Assembly (NCBI GenBank): GCA_026770025.1
Contig: JAMXDE010000014.1
Coordinates: 1,426,001 to 1,490,000 of the forward strand
DNA: 64,000 nt
Source of the DNA: Craspedostauros australis
Taxonomy: Eukaryota; Bacillariophyta; Bacillariophyceae; Mastogloiales; Achnanthaceae
Direction: 5' to 3'
Shown here: one piece after another, positions 63,813 through 64,000 of the stretch
Layout: every line of letters begins with the position of its first letter
Position numbering within the stretch: position 1 is the first letter of the stretch
Position numbers and translations under genes: made by a program
Notes under the pieces: model-generated
The model's database searches: none
What the model was told of the DNA's origin: nothing
What the model saw: only the letters and a program-made list of their open reading frames with translations

Positions 63813-64000
63813 TTTTAGAAAAAAGGTGAAGGACACCGTTTTGTGACGAAAAATGCCCTTTGTAATGCACCACTCAAATGGATTACCGCGCCTCCCTGTG
63901 ACAACAACAACATTAGTTCAGTCTGCCTCGAAGATTTTCTTTTGCGTCCGACAACGAAGCCCATGGCGCAAAGATCTTCACACTTGCATCCACCTCGGAC

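Noticed and set aside
62923..63873. 316-codon minus-strand frame
   Set aside because: Composition is not protein-like, no homology is recognised, and it lies within the 3' part of the Harbinger-like element.

Overview
The window is nuclear DNA of a photosynthetic stramenopile, most likely a diatom. The strongest evidence is a fucoxanthin-chlorophyll a/c light-harvesting gene (45762-47443) whose first exon encodes a signal peptide ending in the diatom plastid-targeting motif A-F-A-P. Spliceosomal introns with GT-AG borders (mostly GTAAGT or GTACGT donors, about 110-360 nt, one of 1.07 kb) and ordinary eukaryotic housekeeping genes agree with this. The species cannot be named from the sequence.

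Layout. 1-19 kb is a transposon graveyard. It holds two mariner-like transposases (one a fragment), a disabled piggyBac transposase, remnants of an unknown accessory protein family, a 1.56-1.58 kb non-coding terminal-inverted-repeat element in several copies, a tRNA-derived SINE-like repeat in three copies, and five striking tandem arrays (units of 16, 5, 16, 13 and 13 bp). 19.5-36.1 kb is host sequence: a tRNA-Trp, a 1293-aa low-complexity/coiled-coil protein, a second tRNA-Trp, a truncated copy of the TIR element, an intronless 2648-aa type II membrane protein with about twelve Cys-containing extracellular repeats, and a small two-exon protein with a probable plastid presequence. 36.9-44.2 kb is a second mobile-element block: another TIR element copy inside a decayed transposase, an apparently intact 790-aa piggyBac transposase, and a nonsense-riddled PD-(D/E)XK (YqaJ-like) nuclease gene.

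45.1-57.2 kb is a gene-dense housekeeping island: tRNA-Trp, light-harvesting protein, ribosomal protein P1, eIF2-alpha, TRM112, a histidine phosphatase, a GT64 exostosin-type glycosyltransferase and RER1. Most pairs are convergent or divergent with 0.1-0.8 kb spacers. P1, eIF2-alpha and TRM112 serve translation; GT64 and RER1 serve the ER/Golgi. No operon-like logic is expected.

58.2-63.8 kb is again mobile: a complete three-exon copy of the unknown accessory protein faces away from an apparently intact Harbinger/DDE_Tnp_4 transposase, with short A/T-rich inverted-repeat termini around the transposase.

Most unusual signals: (1) the three-copy unknown protein family (around 10.2, 12.1-15.6 and 58.2-60.5 kb) found beside two unrelated transposase types; (2) coding minisatellites with 13- and 16-bp units that have no stop codon in any frame on either strand; (3) decayed element genes whose in-frame stops are all compatible with C-to-T changes.
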